This document shows, piece after piece, positions 25,214 through 32,491 of a stretch of 64,000 nucleotides of DNA; the stretch's first letter is position 1; each line of letters opens with the position of its first letter. The DNA lies in NCBI GenBank assembly GCA_900545555.1, contig UQZI01000001.1:28055-92054 (forward strand). The letters run 5' to 3'. The notes under the pieces were generated by a model. That model was given only the letters and a program-made list of their open reading frames with translations, was not told the DNA's origin and made no database searches. Both the position numbers and the translations under genes were made by a program. The stretch comes from an uncultured Collinsella sp. (GTDB lineage Bacteria > Actinomycetota > Coriobacteriia > Coriobacteriales > Coriobacteriaceae).

Positions 25214-26956
25214 ATGGCGAACGACAGCAAGACATGGCGGTGCGGAAAGTATGAGCTCAGCTTTGACCGTCCGCGCATCATGGGCGTCCTCAACGTGACG
25301 CCCGATTCGTCTAGCGATGGCGGGGAGCACTTCGACCCGGACGCCGCGATCGAGTATGGCCTGGCGATGCTCGACGCCGGCGCCGACATCATCGACGTAG
25401 GCGGCGAGTCCACGCGCCCCGGCTTTACCCCGGTTAATCCCGACGAGGAGGCTCGCCGCGTGCTGCCCGTGGTGCGCGCGCTGGCCAAAGAGGGCGCCAT
25501 CGTCTCGATCGACACGCGTCATGTGGCGGTTGCCAAGGCGGCCGTGCGCTGCGGTGCCTCGATCGTCAACGACGTGACCGGCTTCACCGACCCCAAGATG
25601 GTCGAGTTTGTTAAGACGAGCACCTGCGGCGTCATCGTGGTGCATGCCGGCGAGGTCGCCGCGCCCGCGCGCACGCACGCAACGGTGCAGCTCGATACCT
25701 CGGCAGCGGCGTTTGTTGCCGAGAAAGCACGCGAGGCGGCTGCCGAGGCCGCGCGCGAGGCCGAGAAGCCGGCCCGTCGCCGTCGCGGCAAGTTGCTGGG
25801 TGAGCCTAAGCCGGAGGCCAAGCTTCCGGGTGGCGTGGTGCAGCCTTCGTTGCCGTTTGGTGAACCGGAGCCCACGTCCGAGCCCGCAAGCGAGCAGGAG
25901 ACGCCGGCCGCCGAGCAGGCTGCTGCCGCCGAGACCGTCGCGCCCGCGCCCGAAACCGTGCCCGCAGCTACCGAAGCCGCGCCAGAGCCCAGCGACCGCC
26001 TGGCCGCCATGATGCGCCGCAGCGCCCGCCGCGAGGAAGCCTACGTGCCCACCTCGCAGCTCCGCCGCTTCACCCTGCCCGATTCGGCGCCCATCATGCG
26101 CCGCGTCATGGGCTTTCTGTCCGACCAGGCCCGCGCGCTCATCCACGCCGGCGTGTCGCGCGACCGCATCTGCATCGATCCCGGTCCGGGCTTTGGTAAG
26201 TCGGCTAACGAGGACATCGTCATCCAGCGCGAGACTGCCAAGATGGCGTCACTGGGCTATCCGCTCATGTGCGCCGTATCGCGCAAGCGCTTTGTGGGCG
26301 CCGTCTCGGGCGTGACCGAGGCCGCCGAGCGCGATGCCGCTACGTTTGGCGTGTGCCTGGGCGCCATCCAGGCCGGTGCCAACATCGTGCGCGTGCACGA
26401 CGCCGCGGGCTTTGCGCAGTTCCTGAACGGCTACTGGGCGGTTGCCAAGCCGCAGCCGCGCCGCGCGTTTGTGGCCGTGGGATCCAACTTGGGGCATCGC
26501 TGCGACAACATCCGCGCCGCACGCGACATGATCGCCGAGATTCCACTTACCTGCGTGTCCAACTCCTCCAAGATCTACGAGAGCGAGCCGGCCTACGAGA
26601 TGCGCCAGGACGCGTTTGCCAACGCCGTCATCGAGATCAAGACCGAGCTGGCGCCGTTGGTGCTGCTCGACGAGCTCATGAAGATCGAGGCCGAGCTGGG
26701 CCGCGACCGCTCCAAAAAGGCCAAGGCCAACGGCCCGCGCACCATCGACCTGGACCTGCTGTGGATGGACGGCGAGACCCACGGCGGCAAAAAGCTGCGC
26801 CTGCCGCATCCGCTCATTGGCGAGCGCGACTTCGTGCTGGTGCCGCTCGAGGATCTGATGCACGACCCGGCGCGGTTCTTCCGCTACAACGGCGTCGAGG
26901 TCAAGGAGCCCGAGGACCGCGTGGGCCATATTGTGGGCGAATTGGGGCGTATGTAG
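25214..26956 (+). CDS. folP-folK: dihydropteroate synthase / HPPK fusion with a long disordered insert
   Basis: The 580-residue protein joins two folate enzymes. Residues 1-145 and 295-410 form the DHPS barrel: IMGVLNVTPDSSSDGG, GADIIDVGGESTRPG, SIDTRH, IVNDVTG, then ICIDPGPGFGKSANED and SRKRFVGAVSG. Residues about 417-580 are HPPK: FVAVGSNLGHR, ELGRDRSKKAKANGPRTIDLDLL and HPLIGERDFVLVPL. Between strand VIVVHAGE and helix FLSDQAR there is an insert of about 150 residues rich in Ala, Glu, Pro and Arg, absent from ordinary DHPS. AGGAGG with a 6-nt spacer selects ATG 25214. FolB is not encoded here. Confidence 0.92.
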   Translation: MANDSKTWRCGKYELSFDRPRIMGVLNVTPDSSSDGGEHFDPDAAIEYGLAMLDAGADIIDVGGESTRPGFTPVNPDEEARRVLPVVRALAKEGAIVSIDTRHVAVAKAAVRCGASIVNDVTGFTDPKMVEFVKTSTCGVIVVHAGEVAAPARTHATVQLDTSAAAFVAEKAREAAAEAAREAEKPARRRRGKLLGEPKPEAKLPGGVVQPSLPFGEPEPTSEPASEQETPAAEQAAAAETVAPAPETVPAATEAAPEPSDRLAAMMRRSARREEAYVPTSQLRRFTLPDSAPIMRRVMGFLSDQARALIHAGVSRDRICIDPGPGFGKSANEDIVIQRETAKMASLGYPLMCAVSRKRFVGAVSGVTEAAERDAATFGVCLGAIQAGANIVRVHDAAGFAQFLNGYWAVAKPQPRRAFVAVGSNLGHRCDNIRAARDMIAEIPLTCVSNSSKIYESEPAYEMRQDAFANAVIEIKTELAPLVLLDELMKIEAELGRDRSKKAKANGPRTIDLDLLWMDGETHGGKKLRLPHPLIGERDFVLVPLEDLMHDPARFFRYNGVEVKEPEDRVGHIVGELGRM

Positions 26957-27658
26957 ATGATCGAGATGAATGCTGTTGCCGCCGGTACCGAGCTCGACGC
27001 GGCGCGTGATGCGGGCCGCGAGGGCATGTCTGCGGGCTGGTGCGCGCGGAGCGCGGGCGATGCATCGCTGACGTTTTCGCTGGTCGTGCGCCCCGATGTG
27101 AATATGCACGCCTTCCACGGCCTGCCGTTTGTGGCCGCGATGGGCATGATGGACGCGCTCGTGGGCACGGCATCGACGCCGGGCCTGGGCCTTGCCGGTA
27201 AGGTGGGTATCCAGTGGCCGAGTGACATCGTGTGCGGTGCGCCTGCGTTTGAGGCGTCGCTCGCGCGTGTTGCCGTGAACGGCGGTGCCGGTGCTGCGGG
27301 CATGTTTGCCGCGGTGACGGTTGATATTGAGCGTGCGGCGCTGGGTGAGCTTGGTGTGGATATGGCAGATGAGGCGCTGATCGAGGCATTGGCCGCCGCC
27401 GTGCTGGTCCGCGTGGACACCTGGGCGGTTGCCGCCAACACACCACAGGGCGCTGCCGGCCCGCTGGCTCCGGTGCTGGGCGAGTACTTTGACATGGTGC
27501 CACTGTTGGGTCGTCAGGTCGCGGCGGTGTCGCCCAACGGTTTGCCGCTTGCGGTCGGTGTGTTTGCGGGCCTGGACATCTGGGGTCGCGCGACCATCAA
27601 GACCGATGCCGGCGAGCAGGAGTTTCCGCCCGAGGCCGTACGGATTCGCGGACTGTAA
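26957..27658 (+). CDS. degenerate biotin-protein-ligase-like protein
   Basis: This 233-residue protein follows the BirA/BPL layout: a central LTFSLVVRPDV strand, a helix, GIQWPSDIVCG in place of the family's KWPNDI motif, GMFAAVTVDIE in the region of GIGINVN, and a C-terminal barrel LLGRQVAAVSPNGLPLAVGVFAGLDIWGRATIK. The N-terminal GRGRRGR biotin/ATP loop is absent: the sequence runs from SAGWCARSAGDAS straight to the strand. It may bind a ligand without ligase activity, or use another acyl group. The start is 1 base after the folP-folK stop, so the two are cotranscribed. Confidence 0.55.
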   Translation: MIEMNAVAAGTELDAARDAGREGMSAGWCARSAGDASLTFSLVVRPDVNMHAFHGLPFVAAMGMMDALVGTASTPGLGLAGKVGIQWPSDIVCGAPAFEASLARVAVNGGAGAAGMFAAVTVDIERAALGELGVDMADEALIEALAAAVLVRVDTWAVAANTPQGAAGPLAPVLGEYFDMVPLLGRQVAAVSPNGLPLAVGVFAGLDIWGRATIKTDAGEQEFPPEAVRIRGL

Positions 27659-27756
27659 CGCGAGGCGCCCGCGCTCAAAGATAACGATGACAACGAAGCC
27701 CTCTTCGGCCTGTGCCGGGGAGGGTTTCGCCTATCTGGGGAATGGGTTGCCAGCGC

Positions 27757-27884
27757 CCTATTCCTCAAAACTGAAAAATTTTCGTTTTTGAGGAATAGGA
27801 AACATGCACGATATCGCTGCGCTGGGCGTATTCGAGGAGTCTCTATTCCTCAAAATTGAAAATTTTTCGTTTTTGAGGAATAGG
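27757..27884. repeat. two copies of a 43-bp AT-centred palindrome (family I)
   Basis: CCTATTCCTCAAAA ... TTTTTGAGGAATAGG at 27757-27799 and again at 27843-27884, 85 bp apart in the same orientation. The centre is GAAAAATTTTCG. It lies in the 282-bp gap between the convergent BPL-like gene and coaX, and could terminate either. Confidence 0.8.
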
Positions 27885-27940
27885 CTTGGCGAACGTTTGC
27901 GGGGCTGTGACATCGGGCGTGCTCGACTTAAGCCCCTGCT

Positions 27941-28714
27941 CTATCCCAGCTCCTGCATGCGGCGGTAGATTTCGCAGATGCCCTTGATGGTGAGTTGGCC
28001 GTCGACCACGTCGAAGGCGTCGGTCGAATCGGCGACGATGCCGGCGAGACCGCCCGTGGCGATAACGGTGGCATCCTCGCGGCCCAGCTCGCGCTTCATG
28101 CGCGCGACCAGGCCCTCGGCCATGGCGGCAGCGCCCACCACGGCGCCGACCTTAATGCACTCCTCGGTATCGCGACCGATGGCGTGCTCGGGCGCCTCGA
28201 GCGGCACGCTGGCGAGCTTGGCGGCTCGGGTGGCAAGCGCGTCCATGGAGATGCGGATGCCCGGCGCGATCGCCCCACCAATGTAATAACCGTCCTCATC
28301 GATGACGTCGATATTGGTCGCGGTGCCAAAGTCCACCACGATTGCCGGCGCGCCGTAGAAAGTCTCGGCCGCAACGGCGTTGGCGACGCGGTCGGCACCA
28401 ACGGCCTGGGGGCGCGCCGCCCGCAGCTTGGTCACCGCGGCCGTCTGTGGCCCAATGACGATGGCGTCTGCCGCGATGCGGTCGGCCACGGCGTGCCACT
28501 CGCGCGAGAGCTGCGGCACCACGCCCGCAAAGGCGATCGCGTCGACCGCGCCGAGCGAGAGGTCGTACATCTTAAAGAAGCCCATCAGGCGCACGTGGAT
28601 CTCATCGGCGGTGTAGGAGCGGTCGGTGGGCATGCGCCACGACTGCACCAGCTTGTCTCCGTCAAACAGGCCCATGGCCGTCTGCGTGTTTCCCATATCG
28701 ATAGCGAGCAGCAT
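27941..28714 (-). CDS. coaX: type III pantothenate kinase
   Basis: CoaX phosphorylates pantothenate, the first step of CoA synthesis. The 257-residue protein has the ASKHA-fold phosphate motif LLAIDMGNTQTAMGLFD at the N-terminus, AFAGVVPQLSREW, the pantothenate-binding GADRVANAVAA, DFGTATNIDVID and ATGGLAGIVAD. The start at 28714 follows GGGAG; the frame continues upstream over the tRNA gene and is not real there. A -10-like TACAAT (minus strand, 28751-28756) precedes it. Confidence 0.93.
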   Translation of the reverse strand: MLLAIDMGNTQTAMGLFDGDKLVQSWRMPTDRSYTADEIHVRLMGFFKMYDLSLGAVDAIAFAGVVPQLSREWHAVADRIAADAIVIGPQTAAVTKLRAARPQAVGADRVANAVAAETFYGAPAIVVDFGTATNIDVIDEDGYYIGGAIAPGIRISMDALATRAAKLASVPLEAPEHAIGRDTEECIKVGAVVGAAAMAEGLVARMKRELGREDATVIATGGLAGIVADSTDAFDVVDGQLTIKGICEIYRRMQELG

Positions 28715-28850
28715 GTCTACTCCCGGTGTCGGCATAAAAGGACGCGCACCATTGTATACGTGCCGTCGACGGCGCTCGGCTGCGATTCGTTTACGGTGAT
28801 AGGGGCTGAGGGGTTTAAATATGAAGAAATTATGCTCTACGAGATTTTCC

Positions 28851-28879
28851 TTGCCGTTTACCGAACTCCCACGTAATAT
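28851..28879 (+). promoter_or_regulatory. promoter of the initiator tRNA gene
   Basis: TTGCCG (28851-28856), 17 bp, TAATAT (28874-28879), about 31 bp before the mature tRNA 5' end. This is the best-formed promoter in the window. Confidence 0.75.
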
Positions 28880-28910
28880 TCTTTCTTGCGCACATGAGGC
28901 GCCCAGACAT

Positions 28911-28987
28911 TGCGGGGTGGAGCAGTCTGGTAGCTCGCCGGGCTCATAACCCGGAGGTCGTAGGTTCAAATCCTGCCCCCGCGACCA
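28911..28987 (+). tRNA. initiator tRNA-fMet (CAT), CCA encoded
   Basis: A 77-nt cloverleaf with acceptor TGCGGGG/CCCCGCG, D arm GAGC...GCTC, anticodon loop CTCATAA closed by GGG/CCC, and T loop GGTTCAAATCC, ending in CCA. Three G-C pairs in the anticodon stem, the A11-U24 pair and an unpaired first position (T1-G72) identify it as the initiator rather than the elongator Met tRNA. Confidence 0.95.
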
Positions 28988-28997
28988 AGAACTTGCA

Positions 28998-29027
28998 GCT
29001 CGTCGGCCTAGCCGGCGAGCTTTTTTG
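28998..29027 (+). terminator. terminator of the tRNA gene
   Basis: GCTCGTCGGC-CTA-GCCGGCGAGC (one G-T wobble) followed by TTTTTT, 10 bp after the CCA end. Confidence 0.9.
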
Positions 29028-29077
29028 TTATTCCGGGACCGTGTTTTTCGGTCCAATTCTCAGCCTCTCAAACAAAA

Positions 29078-29294
29078 TCTCGATCTGTAACATCTAGACC
29101 CGATTTGGGCGGCTAGGTGTTACAGATTGAGATGTTGAGTCCCCGCCTGGACGGTTTGTCTAAATCTGTAACACGAGGGATGGATTTTGCCGAGTAACTG
29201 TTACAGATTGAGATTTTCTGCCGGGACGGTTTTGGTTTGTCTCAATCTGTAACAGTTGCTCGGCAAAATAGGGTCTTACTGTTACAGATCGAGA
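29078..29294. repeat. array of three 55-bp palindromes, 81-bp period (locus 2)
   Basis: Units 29078-29132, 29159-29213 and 29240-29294 have ends TCTCGATCTGTAACA (variants TCTAA-, TCTCA-) and TGTTACAGATTGAGA. Starts are exactly 81 bp apart. The interior of unit 3 (GCTCGGCAAAAT) is the reverse complement of that of unit 2 (ATTTTGCCGAG), so one unit is flipped. Spacers share a GGACGG...GTTTG module. The array occupies the 448-bp gap 28988-29435, together with the tRNA terminator and about 140 bp with no recognised feature. Confidence 0.9.
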
Positions 29295-29435
29295 CAAACC
29301 GACGGGCCGTCCGCTCCATCCACCTGCCGCCACCTGATATTCGCCGATTTTCGTTGTGCCGCTGTACCTCCATGCCATATCCTCTAGACAACTACGCGGC
29401 AACATCGCCGCCGCGCCTACAAGAGAGGAATGTCC

Positions 29436-31466
29436 ATGACCGCACCTGCATCCAAGCTGCTCCAGCCCATTACGGTTGGCCCCCTTGAGCTCAAGAACCG
29501 CATTATGTTCCCGCCGCTTACCACCGGCTACGAGGAGCGCGACGGTTCCATTGGCGAGCGCAGCCTGGCTTTTTACGAGCGCCTGGCCCGTGGCGGCGTG
29601 AGCTACATCGTCATCGGCGACGTCGCTCCCGTCATGACCGCGAGCCCCACGCCCAAGCTGGCGACCGACGCTCAGATTCCCACGTTTAAGGCGCTGGCCG
29701 ACGCCGTCCACAAGCACGGCGCCAGGGTCGCGCTGCAGCTGTTCCACCCCGAGTACGACGTGCCCGGTGTCGGCCGCATGGTCATGGGTTCCATGGCCGC
29801 CGCCAAGGCCGCGCAGGAGGCCAAGGCCGCCGGCGACGAGGAGACCTTCGCCGCCAAGATGGCCGAGTCCAACGAGATCCGCAAGCAGGCCTACGCCAAG
29901 TTGCACCACGATATGCAGCACTTTGTGAACGAGGCGAGCGTAGAGCAGCTCACCCAGATCAAGGAGGCCATCGCCGCCTCGGCCGCCCGCGCGCAGCAGG
30001 CCGGCATCGACGCCATCGAGGTTCACGGCGACCGTCTGGTGGGTTCGCTGTGCTCGGCCATCCTCAACCAGCGCACCGACGAGTACGGTGGCTCGTTCGA
30101 GAACCGCGTTCGCTATGCGCTCGAGGTCGTCGCCGCCATTAAGGAAGCCGCGCCGCAGCTGATGGTGGAGTACAAGCTCCCCGTGATCATGGAGAACCCC
30201 GACGGCACGCCGCGCGGCAAGGGTGGCCTGCAGCCCGACGAGGCCTGCGAGTTCGCCAAGCTGCTCGAGGGCGCGGGCATCGACATGATCCAGGTCGCGC
30301 AGGCCAACCACACCGGCAACATGGGCGACACCATTCCGCCCATGGGTGCCATGCCCTACAACTGGACGCTGCCGGTGGCCGAGCGCGTCAAGGCCCTGGT
30401 CTCCGTGCCGGTGGCCACCGTCGGCCGTGTTGTTTCGGTCGAGGCCGGCGAGAAGATTCTTGAGGACGGCGCGGCCGACATTATCGCCTATGGCCGCTCG
30501 CTCATGTGCGACCCCGACATTGCGCTGAAGGCCGCCACGGGCGAGCCCATCCGCGAGTGCCTCAACTGCAACAAGGGCTGCGTCGACGCGATTCAAAACC
30601 GCAAGTACATCTCGTGCGTGCTCAATGCCGAGAACGGCGACGAGGCGACCATCGCCATTAAACCGGGTGAGGGCGACAAGAAGATCGCCGTGGTGGGCGG
30701 CGGCATCGCCGGCCTGGAGGCCGCGCGCGTGGCGGCCAAACGCGGCTACGACGTGACCGTCTATGAGGCGAGCGATCACTTGGGCGGCCAGATTGTGCTG
30801 GCGGCCGCGCCTCCGCGCAAGGATGAGATTATGCGCTCGGTCGAGTATTACGAGAAGATTCTGCCCGGCCTGGGCGTGAAGGTTGAGCTCAACCATGCCG
30901 CTAACCCCACGGATCTCAACGCCGCCGACGCCGCGATTGTGGCTGTGGGCGCGCACGACGTGGTCATCCCCGTTCCGGGTGCCGACTCGGACAAGGTCGT
31001 CTCGAGCTGGGACGTGCTGGCCGGCAAGGTGGAGCTCAGCGGGCGCGTCGCCGTCATTGGCGGTGGCCTGGTGGGCACCGAGACTGCCGAGTACCTGCTG
31101 CAGCACGGCTGCGAGGTGGCGATCGTCGAGATGCTCGACAAGATTGCCGCAGGCGAGTCCGAGACCATTCTGCCGCTGATTATGAGCGACTTTGCAGAGC
31201 ACAACGTGGAGCAGCACGTTAAGACCCGCCTGACCGCCATTACCGACGAGGGCGTGGAGGCCGTTCGCACCACCGAGGACGGCGCCGAGGAGCCGGTGAA
31301 GATCGCCTGCGATTACGTGGTGATGGCCGTGGGCTCCAAGGCCAACGCGTTTGACCTGGACGGCGTGACGGTGCCCGTGACCTGCGTGGGCGACTGCTCG
31401 GGCGAGCGCACCGCCGATATTGCGAGCGCCATCCGCACGGCGTATCACGCGGCCAACGAGCTGTAG
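29436..31466 (+). CDS. NADH:flavin oxidoreductase, Old Yellow Enzyme / 2,4-dienoyl-CoA reductase type
   Basis: The 676-residue protein has three parts: an N-terminal FMN TIM barrel (PITVGPLELKNRIMFPPLTTGYEERDGS, EVHGDRLVG, QRTDEYGGSFENRVRYALEV), a [4Fe-4S] site of pattern C-x2-C-x3-C-x11-C near residues 373-393, and C-terminal FAD/NAD domains (KIAVVGGGIAGLEAARVAAKRG and RVAVIGGGLVGTETAEYLL). This is the layout of FadH, enoate reductases and the bile-acid enzymes BaiCD/BaiH. The substrate is unknown. AGAGAGGA with a 6-nt gap selects ATG 29436 rather than 29430. It appears monocistronic. Confidence 0.9.
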   Translation: MTAPASKLLQPITVGPLELKNRIMFPPLTTGYEERDGSIGERSLAFYERLARGGVSYIVIGDVAPVMTASPTPKLATDAQIPTFKALADAVHKHGARVALQLFHPEYDVPGVGRMVMGSMAAAKAAQEAKAAGDEETFAAKMAESNEIRKQAYAKLHHDMQHFVNEASVEQLTQIKEAIAASAARAQQAGIDAIEVHGDRLVGSLCSAILNQRTDEYGGSFENRVRYALEVVAAIKEAAPQLMVEYKLPVIMENPDGTPRGKGGLQPDEACEFAKLLEGAGIDMIQVAQANHTGNMGDTIPPMGAMPYNWTLPVAERVKALVSVPVATVGRVVSVEAGEKILEDGAADIIAYGRSLMCDPDIALKAATGEPIRECLNCNKGCVDAIQNRKYISCVLNAENGDEATIAIKPGEGDKKIAVVGGGIAGLEAARVAAKRGYDVTVYEASDHLGGQIVLAAAPPRKDEIMRSVEYYEKILPGLGVKVELNHAANPTDLNAADAAIVAVGAHDVVIPVPGADSDKVVSSWDVLAGKVELSGRVAVIGGGLVGTETAEYLLQHGCEVAIVEMLDKIAAGESETILPLIMSDFAEHNVEQHVKTRLTAITDEGVEAVRTTEDGAEEPVKIACDYVVMAVGSKANAFDLDGVTVPVTCVGDCSGERTADIASAIRTAYHAANEL

Positions 31467-31542
31467 CTAACATCGCGGCGGGGCGGGGCGGTAGCACGGA
31501 TCCGCCTCGCCCGGCTGCGTCCCGTCGGGTGTCAACCGGTGT

Positions 31543-31577
31543 GGGGCCTGCAAGCGCAGCAGGCCCCGCCCTTTTTG
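31543..31577 (+). terminator. terminator of the flavin oxidoreductase gene
   Basis: GGGGCCTGC-AAGCGCA-GCAGGCCCC followed by GCCCTTTTTG. Confidence 0.85.
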
Positions 31578-31619
31578 TTTTGCTCCGGTGGATGGCAATG
31601 CGCGGTAATCATGAGGAGT

Positions 31620-31914
31620 AAGGACGTCTACTGCCTTGCCGATTGCTCAAAATTATTGGGGGAGGGGTTAATAACTATATCCTCTATGCCAAAGGACATA
31701 AAGAGATGTCAATTTTGTTGACAAGCGAATGACGATTAGCTGCGAGCCAGCTACCAGCGTAAATAATCGATAAAGAAATGTCGTAAATTGGTGCCAAATG
31801 CCCAGATAACACCGCGTCTATTTTAATTAACTGCTTTGAGCAAACAGTAAAATGCTACTATCTAACTTGCACGTAAGAAAGCAGATTAACGGTTAAGGCT
31901 AAGAAGTGGCAGGT
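31620..31914 (+). other. AT-rich intergenic pocket
   Basis: This stretch is visibly richer in A and T than its surroundings (for example TTTTAATTAACTG and GTTAATAACTATATCC). It forms most of the 448-bp gap 31467-31914. Apart from a promoter candidate no gene, repeat family or RNA was recognised. The base composition and the OrfA-like gene that follows suggest acquired DNA (inference). Confidence 0.5.
31836..31864 (+). promoter_or_regulatory. candidate promoter of the HTH gene
   Basis: TTGAGC, 17 bp, TATCTA, about 50 bp before the chosen start. A TTGACA further upstream (near 31718) lacks a matching -10. Confidence 0.5.
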
Positions 31915-32310
31915 ATGTCGGAAGCAACTAGGATTCGCACGCATGCGCCCGAGGTTAGGCAGCGCGCCGTCGAGATCCTCCAAGAGGGGGTCGGTCATCG
32001 CGCCCTCGCCGCGGAGCTCGGCATTCCCCAGGCCACGGCTCGTCAGTGGGCCCGCGCATATGCCGTGGGCGGTGCCGACGCCGTTCTCAACGCCGGTTCG
32101 CATCATCACACCTATTCGTACGAAGTTAAGCTCGCCGTGGTTAAGGACCGCTTGGAAAACGGCTTAACGGTTCGCGAGGCCATGATCAAGCACAAGATTC
32201 CCAGCGAGTCTTCGGTCAAGGCTTGGTGCCGCCAGTATCGCGAGAGCGGTGAATCCGCGCTGGTCGATAAGCCGCGCGGTCGCAAGCCGCGCGTTAAAAA
32301 GGCGGAATAG
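31915..32310 (+). CDS. double helix-turn-helix protein, IS3-type OrfA/InsJ-like
   Basis: The 131-residue protein has two HTH units: residues about 10-55 (PEVRQRAVEILQEG..HRALAAELGIPQATARQWARAY) and about 70-115 (KLAVVKDRLENGLTVREAMIKHKIPSESSVKAWCRQYRESGESAL). The second half, with its trailing G-x-x-A-L and basic tail RGRKPRVKK, matches the DNA-binding OrfA subunit of IS3/IS150 elements. No OrfB (DDE integrase) or terminal repeats are nearby, so it is either a relic or a domesticated DNA-binding protein. The start may be ATG 31915 or GTG 31906. It has its own promoter and terminator. Confidence 0.7.
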   Translation: MSEATRIRTHAPEVRQRAVEILQEGVGHRALAAELGIPQATARQWARAYAVGGADAVLNAGSHHHTYSYEVKLAVVKDRLENGLTVREAMIKHKIPSESSVKAWCRQYRESGESALVDKPRGRKPRVKKAE

Positions 32311-32322
32311 CGAACGGGATGG

Positions 32323-32346
32323 TGCGCCCACAGGGGCGCATTTTTC
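32323..32346 (+). terminator. terminator of the HTH gene
   Basis: TGCGCCC-ACAG-GGGCGCA followed by TTTTTC, 13 bp after the stop. Confidence 0.8.
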
Positions 32347-32491
32347 TTGCCGCTCCTCTGCTCCAATGCGGACAGACTCCTTGCCCCGTACGTCTAAAAC
32401 TCCCCAGTTGACCGAAAACCCGCCGCCGCTACTCCTCAATTGAGCTATAACGTTAAACAATTGCAGCGTTTTTGCATGGGGGAGTGATGGT

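Noticed and set aside
31539..31721. 60-codon open frame after the flavin oxidoreductase gene
   Set aside because: It starts inside the terminator hairpin, has no ribosome-binding site and gives a Cys-rich product with no family resemblance.
31915..32310. Intact IS3-family insertion sequence
   Set aside because: No OrfB integrase, no programmed frameshift region and no terminal inverted repeats or target duplication could be found around the OrfA-like gene.
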